From JBGAKG01 sp044224495 (GTDB taxonomy: Bacteria; Myxococcota_A; Polyangia; Polyangiales; Polyangiaceae), in NCBI GenBank assembly GCA_044224495.1, contig JBGAKG010000011.1, positions 232,439 to 296,438 on the forward strand: a stretch of DNA of 64,000 bases, given 5' to 3'. Each line of letters begins with the position of its first letter. Position 1 is the stretch's first letter. Below, piece after piece: positions 16,284 to 23,709 of this stretch. Under the pieces are notes generated by a model. The model saw nothing but the letters and a program-made list of their open reading frames with translations, was not told the DNA's origin and did not search any database. A program made the translations under genes and the position numbers.

Positions 16284-16862
16284 TCAGAACGCCGCCAAGA
16301 TCCCGTCGAGCCCGTCCGCGTAGGGCGGCGTTCCCTGACACGAGTAGAAGACGTCCGTGTAGACGACCGTCTGGCCACTTCCGTGCGCGGTCAGCTTCAC
16401 GACCGATTTGTCGGCGCCGCAGTTCCCGGGCGGCGCGACCTTCGCCTTCTTTAGCGCGTCCTCGACCGCGGTGAGCTCCTGCGTCGAGAGCACGCGATCC
16501 GTCTTCACGAGATCGTAGGGGACGTTCGGTGACGAGCTCGCGCAGACCTCGTCGTGAACGGCGCGCGTCTTCAGATCCAGATCGTGGCTCTGGTAGCCCA
16601 TCTTGCACTTCGAGCCTTGCGGGGGCGGCGGAGCGAATCCCCCACCCTCGTCCACGATCGTGATCCGGTCGAGGCAGAGCCCGTAGAGCTGGGTCCCCGG
16701 CGTCTTCGCGGGGCACTCGAAGATCGGCGTCGTGTCGAACCCGGCGTCGGCGGGAGGGCCGTCGGCCTTGGCGTCCGTCGCGGCGTCGATGCCGTCGGCG
16801 ACGGAGCCGCCGCACGCGAGCACGGGGGCGAGGAGAAGGAGCGAGAGAAGGGCCGTACGCAT
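16284..16862 (-). CDS. Predicted lipoprotein, tandem paralogue pair member
   Basis: A 192-residue protein from ATG 16862 with lipobox PVLAC and an Asp/Ala tether. The mature domain shares with the neighbour upstream (16871) the segment YGLCLDRITI...GGFAPPPPQGSKC and a C-terminal D-V-YSCQGTPP..GLDGILAAF. The gap to the neighbour stop is 8 bp, so they are cotranscribed and the neighbour is transcribed first. The shared Cys and the PPPPQGS loop define an unnamed family. Function unknown. Confidence 0.75.
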   Translation of the reverse strand: MRTALLSLLLLAPVLACGGSVADGIDAATDAKADGPPADAGFDTTPIFECPAKTPGTQLYGLCLDRITIVDEGGGFAPPPPQGSKCKMGYQSHDLDLKTRAVHDEVCASSSPNVPYDLVKTDRVLSTQELTAVEDALKKAKVAPPGNCGADKSVVKLTAHGSGQTVVYTDVFYSCQGTPPYADGLDGILAAF

Positions 16863-16870
16863 GATGAACC

Positions 16871-17452
16871 TCACTTCACGAGAAGCGCCGTGACGACGCC
16901 GTCGATGCCGGTGACCGGCGTACCGAAGCACGCGCTCACCTTCGAGTCGCCGTAGCCCACGTCCTTGCCGTTCGCCCGCACCACCATCGTGAGGGTCGGG
17001 CCATCGGACACGCACGCGGCGTCGTTCACGACGACCACGTTCTTCAGTGCCGACTTCACCCCGTCGAGCGAGGCCGGCGTCATCGTCGACGACGTCTTGG
17101 TCTGCTTGTTCGGCTGATTCGCGCCCGGGCTCGTGCACGTCGTGCGATCGAGCTTGCCGGTCACGAGGTCGAGCACCCACGTGTCACCGAGCACGCTGCA
17201 CTCCGAGCCTTGCGGCGGCGGCGGGCCGAAGCCGCTCGAGAACTTGTTCACCGTGATGCCGCCGAAGCAGGACCCGTAGATGCTCTTGCCGATCTCGGTC
17301 GAGGGGCACGGACCGCCACCATCGCTCCCGGGCCCACCGTCGGTGGCGGAGTCGCCCCCGCCACCGGAGTCGGTACCCGAGTCGATCTCGTTCGCGACCG
17401 TTCCGCCGCAGGCCACGAGCCCAACCGCCAAACCGAGGATCAAGCCACGCAT
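16871..17452 (-). CDS. Predicted lipoprotein, tandem paralogue pair member
   Basis: A 193-residue protein from ATG 17452, preceded by an excellent Shine-Dalgarno (AAGGAGG, 7 bp away). Lipobox LVAC, then GGTVANEIDSGTD and a Gly/Asp-rich tether. The mature part matches the next gene in order: YGSCFGGITV, FGPPPPQGSEC, W-LDL, a Cys-flanked loop, and ACFGTPVTGIDGVVTALLVK at the end. It lies 87 bp downstream of the TPR peptidase gene and probably has its own promoter in that gap. No known domain recognised. Confidence 0.75.
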   Translation of the reverse strand: MRGLILGLAVGLVACGGTVANEIDSGTDSGGGGDSATDGGPGSDGGGPCPSTEIGKSIYGSCFGGITVNKFSSGFGPPPPQGSECSVLGDTWVLDLVTGKLDRTTCTSPGANQPNKQTKTSSTMTPASLDGVKSALKNVVVVNDAACVSDGPTLTMVVRANGKDVGYGDSKVSACFGTPVTGIDGVVTALLVK

Positions 17453-17539
17453 GCTCGATCCTCCTTCAAGCTTCGCGCCAAGATCGCTCGCCAAATTCAC
17501 GAAGGATTTCAGCGGCTAGCGTGTGTCAGCCTGTGCCAG

Positions 17540-20416
17540 TCAGAGGCCCTTGAGCTCTTCGCACTTCGGGTCGAGCTTCCGCGCCTCGTCCACGTGCGGC
17601 TTCGCATCCGCCGGCTTGCCCTGCGCGATGAGGACCTTCGCGAGCATCGCGTGGACGGTCGCGGCGTCCTTCTGGGCCGGCTTGCACAGCAGTGCGGTCT
17701 CGAGCTCGAACTGCGCGCGCGGCAGGTCCTTCGTCTCGAGCAGCGCCTTGCCGTAGAGCTGGTGGATGTCCGACGAGTGGACGTCGACGAAGACCGCGCT
17801 CTCGCCGACCTTCACCGCCTCGGTCCACTGCTTCTGCTCCACGAGCATGCCGAGGTAGAGCGTCCACATGTCCTGATCGTGCTGCTCGATGAGCGTGTAG
17901 CGACGGAGGAGCGCGATCGTGTCGGCGTCGCGTTTGCCTTCGTCCGCGAGCATCGCGAGGTACTTCAGCGGCTCGGGCTGGGTCGGGTCGAAGCGGTAGG
18001 CGGCCTCGAGCTGGTTCTGGAACGCCGCGGTGTCCTTCTTCGTCTTCGCGAGCGCAGCGAGCTGCATGCGCACCCAGAAGCCGTCGCCCGACGCCTGGAT
18101 GTTCCCGAGCGCACGCTCTTGGCGCGCCTTGTCGCCGAGCGCCTTCCCGACCCGGAACGACCAGAAGTTCGCGCGCGGGTTCTTCGGGTCGAGCTTCAGT
18201 GCGGCATCCAGCTCGGCGATCGCTTCGTCCTTCTTCCCTTCGTCGACGTACGACGCCACGAGATCGACGTGCGCGTCGACGTCGTTCGGCTTCTTCTTCA
18301 CCGCGTCGAGCGCCTCGTCCAGCTCCTTCGGCTCGCGCTCGTCGGGGATGAACTGGCCCTTGTAGCGCTCGAGCCGCGCCGATGCCCAAGCCCGGAACGC
18401 CTTGTCGTAGTCGGCCGCGCTCACGCCGAACGCGCCCTGGATGACCTCGGGCGTGCGCTTGCCGGCGCCCCACAGCTTCAGCGCGTCGACGACCTTGTTC
18501 ATGCCGTACGTCGCCACGCTGAAGACGAGCATCTGGCTCGCCGCGTAGTAGGCGACGGTCACGTCCTCGGCGTTGGACGCGTGCGTGAACGCGCGGTTCA
18601 TGTCGACCGCGGTCGGCAGACGGTTCTTCGTGATCGCCAGGTAGAGCTCGGGATCGAGCTCGCGCTGCCACTCGGGGCGGCGCGCGATGGTCTCGTACTC
18701 GCTCAGCCCCTCGGTGAACCAACGCGGGACGTGGTTCTTCGAGATCTGGATCGCGAAGACGTGGCCGAGCTCGTGCCACACGACGTTGCCCCAGTTGAAC
18801 GGCTCGGAGGCGGGGCTCATCGCGGCGACCACGCGCCCGAAGCACACGCCCTGGATGCCGATGTTCGGGAGACCGCTCGTGCGGATCGAGAACTGCTTCC
18901 GCGCATCCACCCAGCCCGTGTTGGGGCCGTACAGCTCGACCTGGATCGGGACGCTCGGGACGTAGCCGTAGCGCGCCTTCATCGACGCCCACGCTTCGCC
19001 GAGGAACGTCGGGACGTAGCGCTTGAGCACGTCCTCCTCGGGCTTGGGGTACCGGATCTTGAACGCGCCGTCCGCGACGAGATCGTACCCGGGGGCGATC
19101 GACTTGTCGTAGAGCTCGAGCGTGTTGTAGACGCGGACGTTGTACTTGTCCTTCGACCAACTCTGGTCGAGCGAAGCACGACCGCCCGTCTCGTCGCCGT
19201 TGCGCATCTGCGTGAGCCCGAGCTGCGCCCACGCCTTGCCGTCCTTCGGATCGACGGTGGTCGCCTCCTTCATCATCGTCACGATGTCGTCGTAACGGTG
19301 CTCCCACTCGGCGTACTCGCCGACGATCATGAAGAAGGTCGAGTACTGCGCGTTGCGCGTCAGCGCCTCTTTCTTCGCCGCCTGGTAGCCGGCCGGATCG
19401 TCGGAGAGGAACCGCGCGGCGGCCTTCAGCGCCCAGAGCTCGAGGTTGTCCGGATCGTTCTTGAGGCCCTCGGCGATGGCCTTCTCCGCGCCGTCGATGT
19501 CGGCGTCGCGCAGCTCGATCCCGGCGCGGATCGCGAACGCAGGCGCATAGCGCGGGTTCACCGCGAGCGCGTCCGCGATGAGCTTCTCGGCGTTCTCGAA
19601 GTCGAGCGCTTCTTCGAGCGTCACGCGCGCCGCCATCACGAGGGCGGCCGGGTTCTTCGCGTCCGCCTTCAGCGCTTGCTTCGCGTACTTCTTCGCGAAG
19701 TCGACGTCGAACTTGTCGAGGTAGGCCTCGGCCTGCCAGAGCGCGCGCCGCGCATCGGTCGGCGTCTTCGGCTCCGCCACGAGGAACGAGTGCGACGCGT
19801 CCTTGTACGAGCGCAGGAGGAACGCCGCGCGCCCGACCATCGCCATCCCCGGCCCGTCGGCATCGGTGATGGTGTCGTTGTTGTACTCGCGGATGATCTC
19901 CATGAGCGGGGCCTCGGCGTCGTCCCGCTTGCCCATCTGGATCAGGTACTCGCCGAGGAGCAGGCGCACCTCGCGCCCGGCGGGCGCCTTCTCGTTCACG
20001 TTCGCCTGCAGGAGCTTGATCGCGTCGTCGCGCTTGCCCCCGTGGAACATCATCTCCGCGCGGAGGACGACCGCCTCCACGCGCTTCGACGGCCCCGCCT
20101 GCGTGGCGTACTTCTCGGCGTCTGCGTTCTTCCCTTGAATCCACTCGAGCCGCGCGAGCGCGATCAGCGCGTTCGGCTGCTCGGCGCCCTTGATCGCGAG
20201 GAGCTGCTTCTCGGCTTCCGCGTAGTCGCCCTTGTGCGCGGCCTCGAGCGCCGCCGCGATCGTGCCGGGTGCGGCCGGAGCCGGTGCGCCTGCCGAGCCC
20301 GACGCTCCGGCCCGTGCGCTCCCGGCCGGCGGCGGCGCCGGACGATCGGCGAAGGCGGCCGCAGAGGGAAGAAGGACGACGAGCGAGAGGAACGGGAGAG
20401 CGGTCTTGATGCGCAC
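17540..20416 (-). CDS. Exported TPR-repeat protein with gluzincin (peptidase MA-like) motif
   Basis: A 958-residue protein from GTG 20416. It has a Sec signal peptide (cleavage after AFA), an Ala/Pro/Gly linker, about ten TPR-like helical pairs (40-350), then a peptidase MA-like core: VVWHELGHVFAI and, 18 residues on, FTEGLSEYE, forming the HExxH...E zinc site of M1-like gluzincins. A second TPR array follows (650-958). Catalytic residues are intact. TPR-peptidase MA proteins are frequent in myxobacteria and act in the envelope or periplasm on unknown substrates. It follows rimI by 26 bp in the same direction. Confidence 0.88.
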   Translation of the reverse strand: MRIKTALPFLSLVVLLPSAAAFADRPAPPPAGSARAGASGSAGAPAPAAPGTIAAALEAAHKGDYAEAEKQLLAIKGAEQPNALIALARLEWIQGKNADAEKYATQAGPSKRVEAVVLRAEMMFHGGKRDDAIKLLQANVNEKAPAGREVRLLLGEYLIQMGKRDDAEAPLMEIIREYNNDTITDADGPGMAMVGRAAFLLRSYKDASHSFLVAEPKTPTDARRALWQAEAYLDKFDVDFAKKYAKQALKADAKNPAALVMAARVTLEEALDFENAEKLIADALAVNPRYAPAFAIRAGIELRDADIDGAEKAIAEGLKNDPDNLELWALKAAARFLSDDPAGYQAAKKEALTRNAQYSTFFMIVGEYAEWEHRYDDIVTMMKEATTVDPKDGKAWAQLGLTQMRNGDETGGRASLDQSWSKDKYNVRVYNTLELYDKSIAPGYDLVADGAFKIRYPKPEEDVLKRYVPTFLGEAWASMKARYGYVPSVPIQVELYGPNTGWVDARKQFSIRTSGLPNIGIQGVCFGRVVAAMSPASEPFNWGNVVWHELGHVFAIQISKNHVPRWFTEGLSEYETIARRPEWQRELDPELYLAITKNRLPTAVDMNRAFTHASNAEDVTVAYYAASQMLVFSVATYGMNKVVDALKLWGAGKRTPEVIQGAFGVSAADYDKAFRAWASARLERYKGQFIPDEREPKELDEALDAVKKKPNDVDAHVDLVASYVDEGKKDEAIAELDAALKLDPKNPRANFWSFRVGKALGDKARQERALGNIQASGDGFWVRMQLAALAKTKKDTAAFQNQLEAAYRFDPTQPEPLKYLAMLADEGKRDADTIALLRRYTLIEQHDQDMWTLYLGMLVEQKQWTEAVKVGESAVFVDVHSSDIHQLYGKALLETKDLPRAQFELETALLCKPAQKDAATVHAMLAKVLIAQGKPADAKPHVDEARKLDPKCEELKGL

Positions 20417-20442
20417 GGGTGGAAGCTTAGACCAAACCTCGC

Positions 20443-20973
20443 TCAGATCGAGATCTCGTCCTTCGACCCGACCACGCGCCCCTGCTCGTCGAGGCGCAGC
20501 ACCATCTCCACCGCATCTTCGCCGTCGGGGTAGTACTTCGGGCGCACGCCCATCGCCCAGAACCCGTGCGCGCGATAGAGCTTGATCGCCGGCACGTTCG
20601 AGCGGCGTACCTCGAGGAGAACGTGGCGGACGCCGTTCTCGCGCGCGTAACGGAGAACGACCTCGAGCAACGCGCGCGCGAAGCCGCGGCGCCGCTGCGC
20701 CGGACGCGTCGCGACGTCGAGGATGTGGAGCTCGTCGACGACGTGCCACGCGACGAGGAACGCGGTCGCCTTCCCCTTCGGCTCGCTCCGCGCGACCCAG
20801 AGCCGTGCCCACGCGCGCTCGAGCTCCTCGTGAAGGCGCGCGCCATCGAGCCGACCGCCGCCGCCGGAGCGGTCGAACGAGTCGCCCTCGATCTCCAGGA
20901 CGTCTTCCACGTCGGCGGCGCGCATGGCCTCCACGACGATGCGCGCGCGCTTCTCGGGCATGACGCCCGGCAT
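20443..20973 (-). CDS. rimI: Ribosomal protein S18 alanine N-acetyltransferase-like GNAT protein
   Basis: A 176-residue GNAT acetyltransferase: acetyl-CoA binding loop VATRPAQRRRGFARALLEVVLRYA, followed by LEVRRSNVPAIKLYRAHGFWAMGVRPKYYP, the C-terminal signature of RimI/RimI-like enzymes (N-A-YxxxGF, YY). It should acetylate a protein N-terminus, S18 in the classical case. The extra N-terminal 15 residues are basic. It leads the operon with the TPR peptidase gene. Closely related GNATs share these motifs, so the substrate assignment is moderate. Confidence 0.82.
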   Translation of the reverse strand: MPGVMPEKRARIVVEAMRAADVEDVLEIEGDSFDRSGGGGRLDGARLHEELERAWARLWVARSEPKGKATAFLVAWHVVDELHILDVATRPAQRRRGFARALLEVVLRYARENGVRHVLLEVRRSNVPAIKLYRAHGFWAMGVRPKYYPDGEDAVEMVLRLDEQGRVVGSKDEISI

Positions 20974-21050
20974 TGTAGACGATTGGAAGCGACGCGCGAG
21001 CGCGAAGCCGTGACCACGATGTAGGTGAACGCGTAGGTCGTGGGCGCGGC

Positions 21051-22043
21051 GTGGCTTCGCGTACGATCGCCGTGGTGGGAACGCGGGATCCGGACACGGT
21101 CACCCCGCCCGAGCTCTACTTCGGGCGGCGAACGTTGCTACGCGCTGCCGTCGTCACGGCAGGAGTGGTCGGCGTGGGTGCGCTGTACCGCAAGCTCAAC
21201 GGTACGTCGCTCGCGATGGTGGAGACGAAGGCGCTCGCAGGCGTGACCTCCGCCGGCGAGGGCGCGATGGAGAACGGCTTCCGGATCGACGACCCGCCGA
21301 CGCCGCTCGCGGCGATTGCACACTACAATAATTTCTACGAGTTCTCGACCGACAAGGATCGGGTGGCGGTCCTCGCAGAGGGGTTCTCGACCGCCGGTTG
21401 GAAGCTCGAGGTCGACGGGCTCGTGGAGCGCCCGCGCATCTTCGACCTCGACAGCCTTGCGAAGCTCGCGCCGCCCGAGGAGCGCATCTACCGCATGCGC
21501 TGCGTCGAGGCGTGGTCGATGGTGGTGCCGTGGGCCGGCCTGCCGCTCGCCAAGCTCTTGGCGGAGGTGGCGCCGCTCGGCTCCGCCAAGTACGTGCGGT
21601 TCGAGTCGCTCTACGATCCGGAGCGCATGCCGGGCCAGCGGGCGCGCGTCCTGCCGTGGCCCTACGTCGAGGCGCTGCGCCTCGACGAGGCGATGCACCC
21701 GCTCACGCTGCTCGCGACCGGCATCTACGGGCGCGAGCTCCCGCCGCAGGACGGCGCGCCGATCCGGCTCGTGGTGCCGTGGAAGTACGGGTTCAAGGGC
21801 ATCAAGTCGATCGTGAAGATCTCGCTGGTCGAGGAGCGCCCGCGGACGACGTGGAACATCGCGGCGCCGAGCGAGTACGGGTTCTTCGCCAACGTGAACC
21901 CGGGCGTGGACCACCCGCGCTGGAGCCAGGAGACCGAGCAGCGGATCGGCGAGTCGGGGCGCCGCGACACGCTGATGTTCAACGGCTACGAGGCGCAGGT
22001 CGGTCACCTCTATCGCGGGATGGATCTCGTTGCGAACTACTGA
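21051..22043 (+). CDS. msrP: Protein-methionine-sulfoxide reductase catalytic subunit MsrP (YedY)
   Basis: A 330-residue molybdenum-cofactor enzyme exported by the Tat system: twin Arg at 26-27 (FGRRTLLRAAVV) before a hydrophobic segment. The oxidoreductase fold shows HYNNFYEF, RMRCVEAWSMVVPWAG (Cys151, the molybdenum ligand), LYDPERMPGQ, GRELPPQDGAPIRLVVPWKYGFKGIKSIV and PSEYGF.ANVNP, all standard for MsrP. It repairs oxidised methionine in envelope proteins. Its stop lies 14 bp inside the following msrQ-fusion gene, so the pair is translationally coupled. GTG 21051 is the chosen start. Confidence 0.95.
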   Translation: MASRTIAVVGTRDPDTVTPPELYFGRRTLLRAAVVTAGVVGVGALYRKLNGTSLAMVETKALAGVTSAGEGAMENGFRIDDPPTPLAAIAHYNNFYEFSTDKDRVAVLAEGFSTAGWKLEVDGLVERPRIFDLDSLAKLAPPEERIYRMRCVEAWSMVVPWAGLPLAKLLAEVAPLGSAKYVRFESLYDPERMPGQRARVLPWPYVEALRLDEAMHPLTLLATGIYGRELPPQDGAPIRLVVPWKYGFKGIKSIVKISLVEERPRTTWNIAAPSEYGFFANVNPGVDHPRWSQETEQRIGESGRRDTLMFNGYEAQVGHLYRGMDLVANY

Positions 22044-23700
22044 CCTCCCCCTCGCGCAGCGGCCGCCCGTGTTCGACGCGGCGTTCCTCCGGCGCCTCGT
22101 CTGGGCGATGGGGGCCACGCCCGCGTGCCTGCTCGCGTGGGATGCGGCGCGCCATGCGCTCGGCGTGAACGCGGTCGACTACGCGATCCGGACGACTGGC
22201 CTGCTCACGTTGATCTTCCTGACGCTCGCGCTCCTCGTGACGCCGCTCCGGAAGCTCACCGGCTTCGCTGCGCTCGTCGCTCCGCGGAGGAGCCTCGGGC
22301 TGTTCGCGTTCTTCTACCTCGTCCTCCACTTCGCGCTCTTCTTCGGCTTCAACCGGGGCGCGAGCGTCTCGAGCACGGTCCACGAGATCGTGATGCGCCG
22401 CTACCTGCAGCTCGGCACGCTCGGGCTCCTCCTGATGATCCCGCTCGCGCTCACCTCGACCGACGCGATGGTGCGCCGGCTCGGCGCCAAGCGCTGGAAG
22501 CGACTTCATCGGCTCGCGTACGTCGTCACCGCGCTCGGCTGCGTTCACTACGTGCTCCTGGTGAAGGCGGACGTGCGCCAGCCGCTCGCGCTCGGGGCCG
22601 TCGTCGCGCTCCTGCTCGCGTACCGCGCGGTGGGTGCGATCGCGCGGCAGGCCAAGCGAGACTCGCCGAGCACGGCGCCGCGCAAGCCGTGGTCGGGGGA
22701 GCTCCGCGTCGCCGAGGTGCGCGACGAGACGCCCGACGTACGCACGTTCCGGCTCGCGCTCCCCGACGGAGGGGAGCTGCCGTTCGCGTTCGCACCGGGG
22801 CAGCACCTCCAGCTCGGTCTCACGATCGGCGGAGCCCGCGTGCGGCGCTCGTACACGATCGCGTCGTCGGCGAACGAGCGGGCTCACTGCGAGATCACGG
22901 TCAAGCGCGTGCCCGAGGGGCGCGTCTCTCGCCACCTGCACGAAGCGGTTCGCGTCGGCGATCGGCTGACCGTGACGGCGCCGGTCGGGAGCTTCGTGTT
23001 CGAGCCGACGGCGGCGAACGACGTCGTCACGCTCGTCGGGGGCGGCGTCGGCATCACGCCGTTGATGGCGATCGTCCGCACGCTCGTCGAGCGCGGGTGG
23101 GCGGGTCGGATCGAGCTCGTCCTGTCGATGAAGACCGAGCGCGACGTCCCCTTTGCGGCCGAGCTCGCCGAGCTCGCGCAGCGCGCCCCGAACCTCCGTG
23201 TCACCACCACGCTCACGCAGGAGTCGAGCGACGCGTGGGCCGGGCGCCGCGGGCACCTGGGGAAGGAGCCCTTGGCGGAGATCCTCGGCGAGCGGCCCCG
23301 CGGGCCGGTGTTCCTCTGCGGGCCAGAGGCGATGATGACCGCGGTGCGGGAAGCGCTCCGCGCGCTCGGCGTGAGCGAGGACGACGTCCGAACCGAGAAG
23401 TTCGGCACCACAGTCACGGCGGGCTCCGACGACGGCGGAGAGCACGACGTCACGTTCGAGCGGCAGGAGCTCGTCGTCGCGGGCCCGCGCCGGCTCACGC
23501 TCCTCGAGGTCGCGGAGAGCGCCGGGGTGGAGCTCCCGTTCGAGTGCCGCGCCGGGGTCTGCGGTCAGTGCAAGGTGAAGCTCCTCGACGGCGAGGTGAC
23601 GATGGCCTCCGAAGAGGCGCTGTCGACCGCGGAGAAGCTCGAGGGGATCGTGCTCGCGTGCCAGGCGCGGCCCAAGACCGCCGTCGTGGTCGACGCCTGA
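22030..23700 (+). CDS. msrQ: MsrQ heme membrane subunit fused to an NAD(P)H oxidoreductase and 2Fe-2S ferredoxin domain
   Basis: A 556-residue fusion. Residues 1-205 are a ferric-reductase-like six-helix heme domain matching MsrQ/YedZ, with His in FFYLVLHFALFF and RLHRLAYVVTALGCVHYV. Residues 220-440 form an FNR module: RRSYTIAS (FAD), LVGGGVGITPLMAI (NAD(P)H) and VFLCGPEAMM. Residues 455-556 are a plant-type ferredoxin with Cys506, Cys511, Cys514 and Cys544 (CRAGVCGQC...LACQ). Typical MsrQ has no such modules and takes electrons from quinone or Fre. The start appears to be TTG 22030, 14 bp before the msrP stop; GTG 22069 is an alternative. Its order with msrP argues for direct NAD(P)H-driven reduction. 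Confidence 0.92.
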   Translation: MRTTDLPLAQRPPVFDAAFLRRLVWAMGATPACLLAWDAARHALGVNAVDYAIRTTGLLTLIFLTLALLVTPLRKLTGFAALVAPRRSLGLFAFFYLVLHFALFFGFNRGASVSSTVHEIVMRRYLQLGTLGLLLMIPLALTSTDAMVRRLGAKRWKRLHRLAYVVTALGCVHYVLLVKADVRQPLALGAVVALLLAYRAVGAIARQAKRDSPSTAPRKPWSGELRVAEVRDETPDVRTFRLALPDGGELPFAFAPGQHLQLGLTIGGARVRRSYTIASSANERAHCEITVKRVPEGRVSRHLHEAVRVGDRLTVTAPVGSFVFEPTAANDVVTLVGGGVGITPLMAIVRTLVERGWAGRIELVLSMKTERDVPFAAELAELAQRAPNLRVTTTLTQESSDAWAGRRGHLGKEPLAEILGERPRGPVFLCGPEAMMTAVREALRALGVSEDDVRTEKFGTTVTAGSDDGGEHDVTFERQELVVAGPRRLTLLEVAESAGVELPFECRAGVCGQCKVKLLDGEVTMASEEALSTAEKLEGIVLACQARPKTAVVVDA

Positions 23701-23709
23701 GCGCGACCG

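Noticed and set aside
17210..20533. Open frame of 1107 codons opposite the TPR peptidase gene
   Set aside because: Opposite strand of a gene with strong motifs (HELGH, TPRs); composition is dominated by Arg, Leu, Glu and Val, as expected from antisense high-GC DNA.
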